Of a stretch of DNA of 64,000 nt, positions 37,064 to 46,537 are shown piece after piece (the first letter of the stretch is position 1; every line of letters begins with the position of its first letter). The position numbers and the translations under genes were made by a program. Below the pieces are notes generated by a model that worked only from the letters and a program-made list of their open reading frames with translations, was not told the origin of the DNA and ran no database searches. The DNA comes from Nitrospirota bacterium. Lineage in GTDB: Bacteria > Nitrospirota > Thermodesulfovibrionia > Thermodesulfovibrionales > Dissulfurispiraceae. The stretch is from NCBI GenBank assembly GCA_016936655.1, contig JAFGXL010000021.1, positions 124,001 through 188,000 of the forward strand, read 5' to 3'.

Positions 37064-37597
37064 CTAAACTTTATGCTTTTGTGAAAACGGAGGGCGGTAC
37101 TGGGCAGGCAGTTCTTTTGCAAGGCTGTCTATAAGTAGGTTGAAGTCATCAGACGGCATGGGAGACCCCTTTTTGTATGAGAATCTGGAATAAAGGCTGT
37201 CAAGCATAACTGCGCCTATTGGTCCAATGATGTCAAGAAACTCTTTTTCAGCAACGCTAACCTTTGATGCCTGTACGGTATCGCCAGCAGCAGATGAGCT
37301 GCCGGAACTGTCAATTGAGTCTTTGTTTATATCAAGAAAGTTGAGCAGTGTTTCAGTTATTGGCGCTCCGAGCGCACCTGGAGCCTTTACTCCTTTAACG
37401 AAAAAGTGTTCAGATGGTGTAAGGTCAGTAAGTCTATTGAAGCACTCGTTATTTTTACATGTGCCCATGGACAGATGGACTATATCACCTTCAGAGAAAT
37501 ATATTTTCAGAAGATGGCTCTGTCCTTCCACCTTGACAGAGAGGAGGCCTGTTTCGCGGGTTCTGTAGTATTTCTTGATTATATCTGAGATATTCAT
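37064..37597 (-). CDS. Stand-alone PATAN/DUF4388-like protein
   Basis: The 177-residue cytoplasmic protein has an N-terminal segment (TGLLSVKVEGQSHLLKIYFSEGDIVHLSMG) that resembles the DUF4388 core. A Ser-rich linker and a helical C-terminal part follow (KEFLDIIGPIGAVMLDSLYSRF). There is no receiver domain. The second half resembles tails of Nitrospirota chemosensory accessory proteins but I cannot name it. It precedes the chemosensory run on the same strand with a 194-base gap and has its own promoter candidates. Confidence 0.7.
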   Translation of the reverse strand: MNISDIIKKYYRTRETGLLSVKVEGQSHLLKIYFSEGDIVHLSMGTCKNNECFNRLTDLTPSEHFFVKGVKAPGALGAPITETLLNFLDINKDSIDSSGSSSAAGDTVQASKVSVAEKEFLDIIGPIGAVMLDSLYSRFSYKKGSPMPSDDFNLLIDSLAKELPAQYRPPFSQKHKV

Positions 37598-37624
37598 TTT
37601 CTCCTCTGATAAATAAAACAGAAC

Positions 37625-37640
37625 AGCAGTCTAAATGCCA
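37625..37640 (-). promoter_or_regulatory. Sigma-54-like site before the stand-alone PATAN gene
   Basis: The minus strand reads TGGCATTTAGACTGCT, with 10 bases between GG and GC. It differs from consensus at three fixed positions and would start transcription about 15 bases before the ATG. It competes with the sigma-70-like site just upstream. Confidence 0.35.
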
Positions 37641-37646
37641 GTAACA

Positions 37647-37675
37647 ATCTTAGCATGCAATAAGTCATTTTTCAA
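37647..37675 (-). promoter_or_regulatory. Sigma-70-like promoter before the stand-alone PATAN gene
   Basis: TTGAAA (37675-37670) and TAAGAT (37652-37647) are separated by 17 bases on the minus strand, about 50 bases before the ATG. Confidence 0.4.
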
Positions 37676-37734
37676 CTGTTTAGAGTTCTGTGCTGAAAAG
37701 TTGACACTTATAATTCGGATATTCTTCAATAAAC

Positions 37735-37753
37735 TTTAGCCTATTAGGCTAAA
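37735..37753. promoter_or_regulatory. Palindrome before the small cysteine-rich protein gene
   Basis: TTTAGCCTA and TAGGCTAAA form perfect 9-base arms with one base between them, 10 bases before the ribosome site of the small gene. It could be an operator or an mRNA hairpin. Confidence 0.5.
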
Positions 37754-37771
37754 TATAGAGTTGGAGGGCAT

Positions 37772-37951
37772 ATGAGATCTGAAAAAGAGCTGTGTGTTGT
37801 TTGTGCCTGGAGAGAGACATGCCAGAAAAAGTTTTCGCTGCCTGCCGGCAGAATCTGTCCCGAGTTTTCGAGAGACCTCAGTTTAAAGATTGATGAATCT
37901 CGAGATTCTGAGAATAATGAATTAGAGGAGAATCAAAAGAAGTTAATATAG
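37772..37951 (+). CDS. Small cysteine-rich protein, probably metal-binding
   Basis: The 59-codon gene has a TTGGAGGG ribosome site 6-10 bases before the ATG. The protein begins MRSEKELCVVCAWRETCQKK, with Cys at 8, 11, 17 and 29 in a C-x2-C-x5-C-x11-C pattern followed by P-E-F-S-R-D-L. The tail is acidic and Asn/Glu-rich. The C-x2-C-x-W-R-x2-C-x-K-x-F...C-P-x-F-x-R-D pattern looks like a conserved small-protein family of Deltaproteobacteria and Nitrospirota, recalled rather than checked. Zinc or iron-sulfur binding is possible. No function is known to me. It is convergent with miaA. Confidence 0.75.
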   Translation: MRSEKELCVVCAWRETCQKKFSLPAGRICPEFSRDLSLKIDESRDSENNELEENQKKLI

Positions 37952-37972
37952 TTTGCAGGGTTATCTTTGTAT

Positions 37973-38914
37973 CTATTTTTGACTTACGTTAAAGTTTATT
38001 AGATCACATATGTCTTTTGCGCTGAAAATGCCTGTTATGTCTATCCACTGGATGCTGTCTTCTTTTTTGAACCATGTGTATTGCCGCTTTGCATAATTTC
38101 TGGAGCGCTGCTTTATTAGATTTGTCGCCTCATCTAAGCTGAGCCTCCCTGATAAATACTGGGCGAGCTCTTTGTACCCGATCGCCTGCATGGAGGAGAT
38201 CGTATAAGCTGGCATGTAAGGCTGGGCATTTTCTATAAGTGACATAATGTTTTTCACCTCCTGAAGAAGCCCACTTTCAATCATTTTTTCTACACGCTGG
38301 TCAATTATTTTGTACAGTTCAGGTCTTTGGCGGGTCAGCCCTATCTTTATAAACTCATATGGAAGCGGCACAGTCTCTTTTTCACGGAGTTCTGACGCAG
38401 GGCTGCTGCTTTTTATGCATATCTCGAGAGCACGCACTATCTTTTTTGTGTCAGCACGCTCAACAGTTGATGCTGTTTTTTTATCGAGCTTCATCAGCTC
38501 TTCATATAGCACGCCTGGTTGGCTGACCTCTTTTTGCATCAGATCTTCTCTTAAATCCCAATCCGCAGCAGGGCCGCTAAATAGGCCGCGAGTCATTGCC
38601 TTGAGGTATAACCCAGTACCGCCTGTGAGTAAAGGTGTTTTACCGCTGGCATGAAGCGCTTTAATAACCGGCACCACATCTTCAATGTATCTGCCTGCGC
38701 TGTATGACTCCCAAGGCTCAACAATATCTATCATATGGTGCTTAACGAGTGACAGCTGTTCTTTCGAAGGCTTTGCTGTTCCTATGTCCATATGCTTGTA
38801 TACCTGCATTGAGTCAGAGCTGATGATCTCTGCTCCCATGCTCTGCGCCAGCATTATGGAAGTCTCTGTTTTGCCGACGCCTGTTGGACCGATTATGGCC
38901 AGAATTTTTTTCAT
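37973..38914 (-). CDS. miaA: tRNA dimethylallyltransferase
   Basis: MiaA adds the isopentenyl group to A37 of tRNAs reading U-starting codons. It has 313 residues with P-loop G-P-T-G-V-G-K-T, the D-S-M-Q-V-Y-K catalytic segment, D-I-G-T-A-K-P-S, L-T-G-G-T-G-L-Y and the C-terminal R-S-R-N-Y-A-K-R-Q-Y-T-W-F. It is divergent from leuD across a 75-base region that holds a dyad promoter element. Confidence 0.96.
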   Translation of the reverse strand: MKKILAIIGPTGVGKTETSIMLAQSMGAEIISSDSMQVYKHMDIGTAKPSKEQLSLVKHHMIDIVEPWESYSAGRYIEDVVPVIKALHASGKTPLLTGGTGLYLKAMTRGLFSGPAADWDLREDLMQKEVSQPGVLYEELMKLDKKTASTVERADTKKIVRALEICIKSSSPASELREKETVPLPYEFIKIGLTRQRPELYKIIDQRVEKMIESGLLQEVKNIMSLIENAQPYMPAYTISSMQAIGYKELAQYLSGRLSLDEATNLIKQRSRNYAKRQYTWFKKEDSIQWIDITGIFSAKDICDLINFNVSQK

Positions 38915-38931
38915 GGAGATTTAGTTACCCT

Positions 38932-38962
38932 CTGGTATATAATAGAAATTTTATTATACCAG
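38932..38962. promoter_or_regulatory. Dyad with back-to-back TATAAT boxes between miaA and leuD
   Basis: CTGGTATA (38932-38939) and TATACCAG (38955-38962) are exact inverted arms. A TATAAT lies on each strand inside the dyad (38938-38943 plus, 38958-38953 minus). The minus box is preceded by TGG, an extended -10. The element can serve both divergent genes and could be a shared operator. Confidence 0.6.
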
Positions 38963-38989
38963 TAACTATATAAAGTCGTGGAGGCAGAT

Positions 38990-39493
38990 ATGATACTCAA
39001 GGGCAAAATATGGAAGTTCGGCAATGACATAGATACTGATGCGATAATTCCGGCCAGGTATCTGAACACATCCGACCCTGCTGAACTGGCAAAGCATGTT
39101 ATGGAGGATGCTGACAAGGACTTTCCGTCCAAAGTTAAGGCGTCTGACATTATTGTAGCAGGCAAGAACTTTGGCTGCGGATCATCAAGAGAGCATGCCC
39201 CAATCGCGATAAAGGCAGCAGGTATGCAGGCTGTTATCGCAAAGAGCTATGCAAGGATTTTTTATAGAAATTCCTTTAATATCGGGCTGCCTATTTTTGA
39301 GTCTGACGAAGCTGCGGAGAAGATACAGGAAGGCGATGTTGTTGAGATAGATGCTGACAGCGGCCTGATAAAGAACATCACACGCAATGAGCAGTACAGT
39401 GCAAACCAGATACCGCCATTTATGCAGGAGCTAATCTCTGAGGGCGGTCTTATAGAATGGACAAAGAAAAAACTTCAAGGAGCAAGATCATGA
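38990..39493 (+). CDS. leuD: 3-isopropylmalate dehydratase small subunit
   Basis: LeuD and LeuC isomerise isopropylmalate in leucine synthesis. The ATG at 38990 has a GGAGG site. It has 167 residues with [10 protein letters not shown], the signature G-S-S-R-E-H-A-P and the R-N-S-F-N-I-G-L-P segment. It is of the bacterial/archaeal short form. No leuC lies in the window. Its TGA overlaps the leuB ATG. Confidence 0.94.
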   Translation: MILKGKIWKFGNDIDTDAIIPARYLNTSDPAELAKHVMEDADKDFPSKVKASDIIVAGKNFGCGSSREHAPIAIKAAGMQAVIAKSYARIFYRNSFNIGLPIFESDEAAEKIQEGDVVEIDADSGLIKNITRNEQYSANQIPPFMQELISEGGLIEWTKKKLQGARS

Positions 39494-40566
39494 GCAAGAC
39501 ATACAATATAGCTTTAATCCCGGGAGACGGCACAGGATCTGAGGTTGTTGCAGAGGGTAAAAAGAGTCTCGATGCTGCTGCTGCAAAGTTTGGGTTCAAA
39601 CTCAACTATACCTCATTCGATTTCGGCGGAGAGCGCTACCTTAAAACAGGCGAGACACTGCCTGACAGCGCTGTGGAAGAGTTAAAAAAGTTTGATTCCA
39701 TATATCTTGGCGCTATCGGGCATCCTGATGTTAAGCCAGGCATACTCGAAACAGGTATTTTGCTGAAAGCACGTTTTGCGCTTGATCAGTATATAAACCT
39801 GAGGCCTGTAAAACTCTATCCTAATGTTGAGACACCTCTGAAGGACAAGGGGCCTGAGCATATAGATTTTATTGTTGTACGCGAAAACACAGGCGGCATA
39901 TACACAAGTCTGGGTGGAGCAACCCGTGTTGGAACACAGGATGAGATCGCAACCCAGCTTATGGTTTATGACAGAAGAACCGTTGACCGCTGCATCAGGT
40001 ACGCATTTGAGCTGAAGAAAAAGCGCAATGCAATGAATCCGAAATATGCTGAAAAGCCGATAACCCTTATTCATAAAAGGAATGTTCTCACAAGCTGCGG
40101 AGATCTCTGGTACCGTGCGTTTGAGGAGATGGGCGCCAGAGACTATCCCGAAATAAAGCGCGACTACAATCATGTTGATGCTGCAAACATGTGGTTCGTT
40201 AAAAACCCGGAGTGGTTTGATGTGGCTGTTACAGAAAATCTCTTTGGCGATATAATTACAGACCTCGGTGCAATGATACAGGGCGGTTTGGGAGTTGCGG
40301 CAGGCGGCAATATCAATCCTGAAGGCGTCTCGATGTTCGAGCCAATGGGCGGAAGCGCGCCAAAGTACAAGGGTCAGAATGTCATCAACCCGATGGCAGC
40401 TATTGGAGCAGGCATGATGATGCTCGATACCCTCGGAGAGACAAAGGCAGCACAGGCGATAGAGGCTGGGATGACAGAGACCATGAAGAAGATGAAGAGC
40501 CAGGCAGCAGGCAAGATGGGATACACAACAACCCAGGTTGGCGATATGGTCGCTGGGCTGGTCTAA
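39490..40566 (+). CDS. leuB: 3-isopropylmalate dehydrogenase
   Basis: LeuB oxidatively decarboxylates isopropylmalate with NAD. The ATGA overlap with leuD sets the start at 39490. It has 358 residues with [16 protein letters not shown], the K-R-N-V-L region, and [12 protein letters not shown]-x-I-Q-G-G-L-G signature. E-N-T-G in place of E-L-T-G is common to the tartrate/isocitrate-like group, so isocitrate or homoisocitrate dehydrogenase activity is the alternative. Position after leuD favours leuB. Confidence 0.85.
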   Translation: MSKTYNIALIPGDGTGSEVVAEGKKSLDAAAAKFGFKLNYTSFDFGGERYLKTGETLPDSAVEELKKFDSIYLGAIGHPDVKPGILETGILLKARFALDQYINLRPVKLYPNVETPLKDKGPEHIDFIVVRENTGGIYTSLGGATRVGTQDEIATQLMVYDRRTVDRCIRYAFELKKKRNAMNPKYAEKPITLIHKRNVLTSCGDLWYRAFEEMGARDYPEIKRDYNHVDAANMWFVKNPEWFDVAVTENLFGDIITDLGAMIQGGLGVAAGGNINPEGVSMFEPMGGSAPKYKGQNVINPMAAIGAGMMMLDTLGETKAAQAIEAGMTETMKKMKSQAAGKMGYTTTQVGDMVAGLV

Positions 40567-40600
40567 AAAAATAAAAATAAAAAGATCAGGAGATGCGGGT

Positions 40601-41710
40601 ATGCGTGTAGGATTCATAGGCTGGAGAGGAATGGTCGGATCTGTTTTAATGGGTCGCATGATTGAAGAGAGGGATTTTGATTTTATTGATCCAGTATTTT
40701 TCACAACCTCAAATATAGGCGGCACACCTCCAGCAATAGGCAAAGATGCTCCTGCGCTCAAAGACGCAAAAAATATAGATGAGCTCAAGGTAATGGATGT
40801 TATCATCTCATGCCAGGGCGGTGATTATACCTCCGAGATATTCCCAAAGCTGCGCGCGGCAGGATGGAAAGGTTTTTGGATAGATGCAGCATCAACGCGC
40901 AGGATGGATAAGGACTCGATAATAATACTCGATCCTGTCAACATGAATGTCATCAAAGATGGTTTCTCAAAGGGCGTTAAAAACTTTATAGGCGGCAACT
41001 GCACAGTATCTCTCATGCTGATGGCTCTGGGCGGCCTCTATGAAAAGGGCCTTGTGGAGTGGATCAGCGCTATGACATACCAGGCAGCATCAGGCGCAGG
41101 CGCAAACAACATGCGAGAACTGCTCAAACAGATGGGCTCTGCTTATGGCGTTGTGTCTGATCTGCTCGCGAATCCTTCAAGCGCTATACTTGATATAGAT
41201 AAAAAAGTGGCGAGCCATGTCTGCTCTGCTGAATATCCGACAGATTATTTCGGCGCTCCTCTTGCCTGTTCTCTTATACCATGGATAGACAAGCAGCTCG
41301 AAAACGGACAGAGCCGTGAAGAGTGGAAGGGACAGGCAGAGACAAACAAGATACTCGGCCGCGAAGATAATCCTATACCTGTTGACGGCATATGCGTGCG
41401 TGTAGGCGCAATGCGCTGCCATAGCCAGGCATTGACCATCAAACTTAAAAAAGATGTGCCTCTTAAAGACATTAATGATATAATCGCAAGCCATAACAAA
41501 TGGGTGAAGGTTGTTCCAAATGAGCGTGAAATCACCATGCGCGAGCTCACGCCGGCTGCTGTAACAGGCACACTGACAGTACCTGTTGGACGCCTGAGAA
41601 AGATGAACATGGGGCCTGATTATCTCGCAGCCTTCACATGCGGTGACCAGCTCCTTTGGGGCGCTGCTGAACCTTTAAGAAGAATGTTAAGAATAGTACT
41701 GGAGAAATAG
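40601..41710 (+). CDS. asd: Aspartate-semialdehyde dehydrogenase (proteobacterial type)
   Basis: Asd reduces aspartyl phosphate to the semialdehyde for lysine, threonine and methionine synthesis. The ATG at 40601 follows AGGAG. It has 369 residues with NADP loop G-W-R-G-M-V-G-S, catalytic Cys in G-G-N-C-T-V-S and catalytic His in R-C-H-S-Q-A. The length and motifs match the E. coli-type enzyme. A shorter, divergent second Asd-like gene follows after 4 bases. Confidence 0.95.
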   Translation: MRVGFIGWRGMVGSVLMGRMIEERDFDFIDPVFFTTSNIGGTPPAIGKDAPALKDAKNIDELKVMDVIISCQGGDYTSEIFPKLRAAGWKGFWIDAASTRRMDKDSIIILDPVNMNVIKDGFSKGVKNFIGGNCTVSLMLMALGGLYEKGLVEWISAMTYQAASGAGANNMRELLKQMGSAYGVVSDLLANPSSAILDIDKKVASHVCSAEYPTDYFGAPLACSLIPWIDKQLENGQSREEWKGQAETNKILGREDNPIPVDGICVRVGAMRCHSQALTIKLKKDVPLKDINDIIASHNKWVKVVPNEREITMRELTPAAVTGTLTVPVGRLRKMNMGPDYLAAFTCGDQLLWGAAEPLRRMLRIVLEK

Positions 41711-41714
41711 ACGA

Positions 41715-42731
41715 TTGCTTAAGATAAAAGATAGATATGTTGTTGCTGTTGCCGGCGCATCAGGCGCGATCGGAAATGAGATAATCAATATCCTTGAAGA
41801 GCGTGAGTTCCCTGTTGAAAGGCTCAGGCTTTTTGATACTGACAAATCAGTTGGCGAGGATATGGATTTTGAGGGCAGTGATATGCCTGTTGAGCCGCTC
41901 GAAAAAGGTTGCTTCAATGGTATTGATGTTGTTTTTTTCGCAGCAGGCCCGGAGATCACAAAGGCATGGATCGCTGAGGCTGTAAGCGCAGGCTGTGTTG
42001 TTATTGACTGCACCAGTTTTTCGAGAATGAGCAGTGAAGTCCCGCTTGTTGTGCCTGAGGTGAATGCATCTGATTTGTCATGGCACAAGGGAGTGGTTGC
42101 CAATCCATCCGGCGCTGCTATCCAGCTCTCCTCTGTGCTGAAGCCTCTGCACGATGCTGCTTCAGTAAAGCGCGTTGTTGTGACCATGCTTCAGGCAGTC
42201 TCAGCAACAAGCAAAAGCGCGATGGATGAGCTCTTTACGCAGACATCAGACCTGCTCAGCTTTAAAGATGTTCAGAAGCGGGCGTATCCTCACCAGATAG
42301 CCTTTAATCTGCTGCCGCATGTGGGGCAGTTTGCAGATAATGACTACACAAAAGAGGAGCTGCGCGCTCTTGAAGAGACAAAAAAGATACTCAAATGCAG
42401 ATCATTAACAGGCACGGTTACCGCTGTGCGTGTGCCTGTGTTTCGCGGGCTTTCGGAATGTGTTAATATCGAAACAGAGAGGAAGCTGACTGTGGCGCAG
42501 GTCAAGGAGTTGCTCGCTTCTGCAGCCGGCATAACTGTTTTTGACGCGCCATCAAAAAACATATATCCGTTTCCTCTGGAGGCATCCGGACGAGATGATA
42601 TTTTTGCAGGCAGGATAAGAGAGGATGAATCCATTGCCTGCGGTATAAACATATGGACTGTTACTGACAATCTACGCAAAGGCTCGGCCTTAAATGCTGT
42701 GCAGATTGCGGAAGAATTGATAAAAACCTAA
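41715..42731 (+). CDS. Asd paralogue without catalytic Cys and His (USG-1-like)
   Basis: The TTG start at 41715 lies about 10 bases after a GGAG. The 338-residue protein aligns along its length with aspartate-semialdehyde dehydrogenases: [27 protein letters not shown] and [14 protein letters not shown]. Where the active Cys should be (N-P-N-C-S-T-I-Q) it has N-P-S-G-A-A-I-Q. The catalytic His of G-H-S-E is Leu (G-L-S-E). It is therefore probably inactive as a dehydrogenase, like Usg-1 proteins of gammaproteobacteria, and may be structural or regulatory. It is cotranscribed with the active asd and metK. Confidence 0.85.
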   Translation: MLKIKDRYVVAVAGASGAIGNEIINILEEREFPVERLRLFDTDKSVGEDMDFEGSDMPVEPLEKGCFNGIDVVFFAAGPEITKAWIAEAVSAGCVVIDCTSFSRMSSEVPLVVPEVNASDLSWHKGVVANPSGAAIQLSSVLKPLHDAASVKRVVVTMLQAVSATSKSAMDELFTQTSDLLSFKDVQKRAYPHQIAFNLLPHVGQFADNDYTKEELRALEETKKILKCRSLTGTVTAVRVPVFRGLSECVNIETERKLTVAQVKELLASAAGITVFDAPSKNIYPFPLEASGRDDIFAGRIREDESIACGINIWTVTDNLRKGSALNAVQIAEELIKT

Positions 42732-42750
42732 TAACCCTGGAGGTGAGCCG

Positions 42751-43905
42751 ATGGCGAACGAAAGAGACTACTTTTTTACTTCTGAATCTGTAACTGAAGG
42801 ACATCCTGACAAGATAGCTGACCAGATATCAGATGCTATTCTGGATGCAATTTTATCAAAGGACCCTATGGGCAGGGTCGCTTGTGAGACAATGCTCACA
42901 ACAGGCCTCGCATTTGTTGCAGGCGAAATATCAACATCCTGCTATGTAGAAATTCCGAGCATAGTCAGGGAGACGATAAAAAACATCGGTTACACAAGGG
43001 CGAAATACGGATTTGATTATGAGACATGCGCTGTTATCACCTCCATACACGAACAGTCAACAGATATAGCGATGGGTGTTGATCCGGGAGGAGCAGGAGA
43101 CCAGGGACTAATGTTCGGCTATGCATGCAACGAAACACCTGAACTTATGCCGATGCCAATAATGTTGGCCCACAAGCTCTCTATGAGACTGACAGAAGTT
43201 AGAAAACAGGATATACTCGGCGCTCTCAGGCCGGACGGCAAGACACAGGTGACGATTGAATACAAAAATGACAAGCCTTACAAGGTGAATACAATAGTTG
43301 TATCTTCACAGCACACCCCTGACATAACCCTCAAGGATCTGCGTGAAGAGATTATAGAGAAGGTTATAAAGCCTATTGTTCCAAAAGAGCTGCTGGATGA
43401 AGAGAATGTGATATACCACATCAACCCTACCGGAAGATTTGTTATAGGCGGCCCTATGGGAGACACAGGTCTTACGGGCAGAAAGATTATTGTTGATACA
43501 TACGGCGGAGTGGGCAGCCACGGCGGAGGCTGTTTCTCAGGTAAAGACCCGTCAAAGGTTGACCGTTCTGCGTCATACATGGCCCGCTACATCGCAAAGA
43601 ATATTGTTGCAGCAGGCTTCGCATCCAGATGCGAAATACAGCTTGCTTATGCTATCGGAATACCGGAGCCTGTATCAGTATTTGTGGATACTTTCGGCAC
43701 CGGCAAACTGGCTGACTCTGAGATAGCTAAGCTTGTGTCAAAGAACTTTGACATGACGCCAAAAGGCATAATCACAAAGTTGAACCTCAGAAGACCAATC
43801 TATAAAGCGACTGCCGCATACGGACACTTCGGCAGAACAGGAGAGGGCTTCACATGGGAAAATACTGATATGGCTGATACTCTTAAAAAAGCGGCAGGAT
43901 GTTAG
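42751..43905 (+). CDS. metK: S-adenosylmethionine synthetase
   Basis: MetK makes SAM from methionine and ATP. It has 384 residues with the N-terminal G-H-P-D-K, the hexapeptide [25 protein letters not shown] and the C-terminal G-H-F-G-R. It lies between asd2 and ahcY, so the operon couples aspartate-family carbon to SAM production and recycling. No SAM riboswitch is seen in the short gap. Confidence 0.97.
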   Translation: MANERDYFFTSESVTEGHPDKIADQISDAILDAILSKDPMGRVACETMLTTGLAFVAGEISTSCYVEIPSIVRETIKNIGYTRAKYGFDYETCAVITSIHEQSTDIAMGVDPGGAGDQGLMFGYACNETPELMPMPIMLAHKLSMRLTEVRKQDILGALRPDGKTQVTIEYKNDKPYKVNTIVVSSQHTPDITLKDLREEIIEKVIKPIVPKELLDEENVIYHINPTGRFVIGGPMGDTGLTGRKIIVDTYGGVGSHGGGCFSGKDPSKVDRSASYMARYIAKNIVAAGFASRCEIQLAYAIGIPEPVSVFVDTFGTGKLADSEIAKLVSKNFDMTPKGIITKLNLRRPIYKATAAYGHFGRTGEGFTWENTDMADTLKKAAGC

Positions 43906-43933
43906 TAATCAGATAAATAAAACTGGAGGATAA

Positions 43934-45193
<1,260 letters not shown>

Positions 45194-45220
45194 CATTAAA
45201 GATTCAGTTATTATTTATAC

Positions 45221-45257
45221 AATAGAGGGGAGGCAGCAGCCTCCCCTCTATTTTTTT
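45221..45257 (+). terminator. Intrinsic terminator of the leuDB-asd-metK-ahcY operon
   Basis: The 14-base perfect arms AATAGAGGGGAGGC and GCCTCCCCTCTATT enclose AGCA, followed by a T-run, 28 bases after the ahcY stop. Confidence 0.95.
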
Positions 45258-45316
45258 GTTTTAAATCATCTTATGTTTGATTATAATAATCCAAAAAAAT
45301 ACCTGGGGAGGTAATC

Positions 45317-46216
45317 GTGAAGCGCCTATCCGCATTTGCTGCTGCATTGTTGTTTGTTGTGCTTTTGTTCTCTGCTGTTCCGGATTCTTTTGCTACAGAA
45401 AGCGGTGGAGGCGCCTATCCGCTTGGAGCAGAAGACTTCATGTCAGGCGCTGTGCCGCCTCCAGGCACATATTTTATAAACTATTTTCTCTACTACCACG
45501 GCACAAAATTCAGAGACGGCAACGGCAACCGTATAATCCCTGACTTTGACCTCAAGGGCACAGCCAATGTATTCAGGTTTATACACATAACAAAGCACCA
45601 GATACTCGGGGCAAACTGGGGCATGCATATATTTATTCCTTTCAAAAATACGACTGTCACAATGAACGGAAGGCACGAGAGCAAGGCAGGGCTCGGAGAC
45701 ATAATTGTTGACCCGATACTGCTCTCATGGCACTCCAAGAATTGGCACTTTGCTGCTGGCCTGGATGTCTATCTGCCGACCGGAGGATATGACAAAAACA
45801 GCATAGCAAACCCGGGCAGAAACTACTGGACATTCGAGCCTGTACTCGGCATCACATATGTGAGCGACAATGGATGGGATGTCTCAGCAAAGCTGATGTA
45901 TGACTTCAACACAAAAAATACAGCAACTGATTACCGCTCAGGCCAGGAATTCCATTTTGACTACACAATAGGTAAAAAAATCGGAGCATGGAGCCTCGGG
46001 CTTGGCGGATACTACTACAAGCAGATATCAGATGACAAACAGTATGGAGTGAGGGTTGCTCCTGACGGCAACAAGGGGCAGGTGCTCGCATACGGCCCGC
46101 AGGTGAAGTATGACCACAAAAATATGAGCTTTATACTCAAGTACCAGACAGAGACACTTGTTGAGAACAAGCCGGAAGGCAACACATTCTGGTTCAAGTT
46201 CGTATATGCGTTTTAA
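45317..46216 (+). CDS. Outer-membrane channel-like protein, phenol-MetA family
   Basis: The GTG at 45317 follows GGGGAGG. A signal peptide (about 26 residues, ending DSFA) is followed by about 270 residues of alternating, aromatic-rich beta segments ending in F-V-Y-A-F, an outer-membrane barrel end. G-L-G-D-I-I-V-D-P, Y-L-P-T-G-G-Y-D and Y-W-T-F-E-P-V-L-G-I-T-Y are typical of the 'MetA-pathway of phenol degradation' (SphA-like) transporters. The substrate is unknown. It is a single gene. Confidence 0.85.
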   Translation: MKRLSAFAAALLFVVLLFSAVPDSFATESGGGAYPLGAEDFMSGAVPPPGTYFINYFLYYHGTKFRDGNGNRIIPDFDLKGTANVFRFIHITKHQILGANWGMHIFIPFKNTTVTMNGRHESKAGLGDIIVDPILLSWHSKNWHFAAGLDVYLPTGGYDKNSIANPGRNYWTFEPVLGITYVSDNGWDVSAKLMYDFNTKNTATDYRSGQEFHFDYTIGKKIGAWSLGLGGYYYKQISDDKQYGVRVAPDGNKGQVLAYGPQVKYDHKNMSFILKYQTETLVENKPEGNTFWFKFVYAF

Positions 46217-46260
46217 GTTTTAACATATACAAGACAATACGGAATTGATTATAAAGAGAG

Positions 46261-46292
46261 AGGGGGGGGGCGCATATATGCGCCCCCCCCCT
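46261..46292. repeat. Perfect 32-base palindrome with G9/C9 arms
   Basis: Nine G residues (46262-46270), CGCATATATGCG and nine C residues (46283-46291) form a perfect dyad, with A and T extending it. It has no T-run on the plus side. It lies 45 bases after the channel protein stop. Confidence 0.9.
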
Positions 46293-46316
46293 GCTGTTAA
46301 TTAGATGCTTGAATGT

Positions 46317-46486
46317 ATGCTAAAATCAGGCATAAGAAAAATTGTGATGGTTGTTTTATTCATTTTTCTTCCGGCAGTTTTATTTCCCTCTCCATCTATC
46401 CTATAAATACCAATGATCCGGCAAGACCCTCAATCGTGCTTTATTTGAAGATTACTGTAAAACCAAAAGCTGCAAACACCAGATAG
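46317..46486 (+). pseudogene. Remnant of a DUF1573-like exported protein gene
   Basis: Two short frames look like the two ends of one lost gene. From the ATG at 46317, 29 codons encode a signal-peptide-like stretch (MLKSGIRKIVMVVLFIFLPA...) that ends at 46406. In the next frame, 46391-46486 encodes T-N-D-P-A-R-P-S-I-V-L-Y-L-K-I-T-V-K-P, which resembles the end of DUF1573/HYDIN-like beta domains. The middle is missing. There is no ribosome site. The rest of the 46217-46537 interval holds only the palindrome. Confidence 0.45.
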
Positions 46487-46537
46487 TAATTAGTAAAAAT
46501 CTCTTGTATTTCGACTGTTAAGACTTTTGACTGAGTT

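Noticed and set aside
39682-40806. A 374-codon minus-strand frame opposite leuB and asd
   Set aside because: It is antisense to two clear enzymes, is rich in Cys and His with no family pattern, and has no ribosome site.
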